Assembly (NCBI GenBank): GCA_032123435.1
Contig: JAQBFJ010000193.1
Coordinates: 1-15,659 of the forward strand
Source: JAQBFJ01 sp032123435
Lineage (GTDB): Bacteria > Verrucomicrobiota > Kiritimatiellia > UBA8416 > JAQBFJ01
Direction: 5' to 3'
DNA length: 15,659 bases
Below the pieces are notes generated by a model. That model searched no databases. It was not told where the DNA came from and was given only the letters and a program-made list of their open reading frames with translations. Of this stretch, positions 14,392-15,659 are shown piece after piece; position 1 is the stretch's first letter; the number at the start of each line of letters is the position of its first letter. The translations under genes and the position numbers were made by a program.

Positions 14392-15474
14392 ATGAATTAC
14401 TTTGAGAAAAGGCGTATAAGGAAAAACGCGCGTGAAATCATGCGTCAGGCAAGACATCTTCGCAACCTGATGGATGACCTGCTGGATCAGAAGAAAATGG
14501 CGGAATTAAACAATGCCGAAAAGGCGCTTGTTGATGTGATGAACTCAGATGATCTTGTTCTGATTCAAGAAACCAGTGAGAAGCTCTATAGTGTTGTCAG
14601 TGAACTGACGCCGCGATATTCATGCCCGGGACTAAGGGAAAATCTGGAGGTCCTGGTCGTAGCGGTAGCCATAGCCATGGCGTTCCGAACATATTTTCTT
14701 CAGCCATTCAAGATTCCTACGGGATCAATGCAACCGACACTTTATGGTATAACATATGAGGATATGGCTGAATCCGGCTGGAGTGATCACATGCCTGTTA
14801 AGCTTGTGAAATGGTTTTTTACCGGGGAATGGTATGTCGAAACAAAGGCACAGGTGTCAGGTGTTTTACGTTATCCCGTCGGGTTAGATGGAACTACTGG
14901 CGCTGATTACTGTTTTATAGGAGACGTTATTCATAGAGTGCCAAGAGGTCATGTATTGACATGCAATGACGGTTCCCATGTTAAAAAAGGCGATGTTTTA
15001 TGGTCTGGTATCAGAATGGCCGGCGACCATATTTTCGTGAACAAAGTGAGCTGGAATTTTCGCAAGCCAACGATAGGCGAAATAGTTGTTTTCAGAACCG
15101 ACGATATTCCTATAGAGCCGCAGGTTCCGAAAGGTACGCACTACATTAAGCGGCTATGCGGTTTGCCTGGCAACGAAATCAGCATTCAACCGCCGTATCT
15201 AGTTATAGACGGCCAACCTGTAATGGATTCGGCCCCGATCAGGCGTGTAACGGAAACAACTGGCTACCGGCTTGCGCCTCATCAGGAGGCGTTAATCAGG
15301 ACGCAGGATGAGCATCTGTCGCTGGGCCCGGGACAATACGTGGCTTTTGGTGATAATACGTTGTCAAGCAAGGACAGCCGTTACTGGGGTTACATACCGC
15401 AGGACAACTTGGTTGGGCCGGCGTTACTTGTTTACTGGCCATTCTCACGCAGATGGGGCGTGGTAGACCGGTAA
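14392..15474 (+). CDS. lepB: Signal peptidase I with N-terminal extension and large insert
   Basis: Membrane serine protease that removes signal peptides from exported proteins. It has 360 residues. A charged, mostly helical N-terminus (about 1-75) precedes one membrane helix (about 86-103). The catalytic serine is S112 in IPTGSMQPTL (108-117) and the general-base lysine is K253 in HYIKRLCGLPG (250-260). GDNTLSSKDSRYWG (320-333) is the conserved C-terminal box. Ser and Lys are 141 residues apart, against 55 in the E. coli enzyme (S90, K145), because of an insert after the serine box. Within it, GHVLTCNDGSHVKKGDVLWSG (186-206, quoted in part as DGSHVKKGDVLW) resembles a small beta-sandwich repeat. 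A purine-rich GGGTGGGGGG stretch lies upstream of ATG 14392. The lepA-lepB order is the same as in E. coli. Confidence 0.95.
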   Translation: MNYFEKRRIRKNAREIMRQARHLRNLMDDLLDQKKMAELNNAEKALVDVMNSDDLVLIQETSEKLYSVVSELTPRYSCPGLRENLEVLVVAVAIAMAFRTYFLQPFKIPTGSMQPTLYGITYEDMAESGWSDHMPVKLVKWFFTGEWYVETKAQVSGVLRYPVGLDGTTGADYCFIGDVIHRVPRGHVLTCNDGSHVKKGDVLWSGIRMAGDHIFVNKVSWNFRKPTIGEIVVFRTDDIPIEPQVPKGTHYIKRLCGLPGNEISIQPPYLVIDGQPVMDSAPIRRVTETTGYRLAPHQEALIRTQDEHLSLGPGQYVAFGDNTLSSKDSRYWGYIPQDNLVGPALLVYWPFSRRWGVVDR

Positions 15475-15494
15475 AATTGCGGGCCCCATTGTGA

Positions 15495-15659
15495 CATCTT
15501 TCTTACCACCCCCGCCTAGCAGCGCGGGAATATTGCGGTATGACGCTGCGTGAGATAGGTGATTGTCTGGGGGGAACGCACTATGCAGCAGTAAGCGGTG
15601 CGATCAGGCGTTTTGAGGAGAAAAGTGAGAAAAGCAGGCAGACGAAGAAAGTTATGAAG
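15495..15659 (+). pseudogene. DnaA-C-like helix-turn-helix fragment, probably the end of a REP-associated transposase
   Basis: The frame opens after TGA 15492-15494 and is still open at the window edge. It reads HLSYHPRLAAREYCG, then MTLREIGDCLGGTHYAAVSG and AIRRFEEKSEKSRQTKK. The central part has the pattern of the DnaA C-terminal DNA-binding domain (LxEIGxxxGGxxYxxVSxAxxRFE). In REP-associated tyrosine transposases of the IS200-like group such a domain can follow the catalytic domain. Here only 20 bases separate it from the lepB stop, so no room exists for the catalytic part; the HUH motif and tyrosine are missing. It is most likely a remnant, or a small HTH protein starting at ATG 15540. 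The 3' end is outside the window. Confidence 0.55.
15497..15511 (-). repeat. 15-base inverted copy of an intergenic repeat
   Basis: TCTTTCTTACCACCC is the exact reverse complement of 7486-7500 in the wzt-nadC repeat region. It lies just after lepB and at the edge of the transposase-like fragment. Confidence 0.6.

Overview
All recognisable genes in this window lie on the + strand. They are conserved housekeeping genes plus an O-antigen-type ABC exporter, separated by two repeat-rich intergenic regions. The organism is a bacterium with moderate GC, an envelope whose polysaccharide needs Wzm/Wzt export and GDP-mannose, and a primary sigma factor carrying a long lysine-rich tail. These features, with a long-insert signal peptidase and a lepA-lepB pair, suggest a member of the PVC superphylum (Kiritimatiellota, Lentisphaerota or Verrucomicrobiota). 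That placement is an inference from protein style, not a search result.

Layout. Positions 223-4748 are an RNA-centred block: rpoD with a histone-like N-terminal tail, a small membrane-anchored RRM protein, and RNase R, whose start codon overlaps the RRM stop. A 166-base gap with promoter-like elements precedes a 67-residue very basic protein of unknown function (4915-5118). An ABC exporter pair follows, Wzm (5160-5936) and Wzt with a C-terminal cargo-binding type domain (5939-7129). Positions 7130-7600 hold no convincing gene; they contain a CACGGAG tandem repeat and several hairpins, three of them headed by a GTAG tetranucleotide like REP elements. Next come nadC and coaX (NAD and CoA synthesis) and manC (GDP-mannose). 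A second non-coding region (10382-10716) is a MITE-like element with 16-bp perfect inverted ends and a central 15-bp palindrome. Then comes a tightly packed run: ruvX, truA, rpe, lepA and lepB, with ruvX/truA and rpe/lepA overlapping. The window ends in a DnaA-C-like helix-turn-helix fragment that resembles the C-terminus of a REP-associated (IS200-like) transposase.

How it works together. rpoD, RNase R, RuvX, TruA and LepA serve transcription, RNA decay, rRNA/tRNA maturation and translation. Wzm, Wzt and ManC serve surface polysaccharide production, and LepB serves protein export. NadC, CoaX and Rpe are central metabolism. I see no complete novel defence or mobile system. The items most worth a second look are the translationally coupled membrane RRM/RNase R pair, the sigma factor tail, the unknown basic protein, and the link between the GTAG-headed hairpins and the transposase-like fragment.
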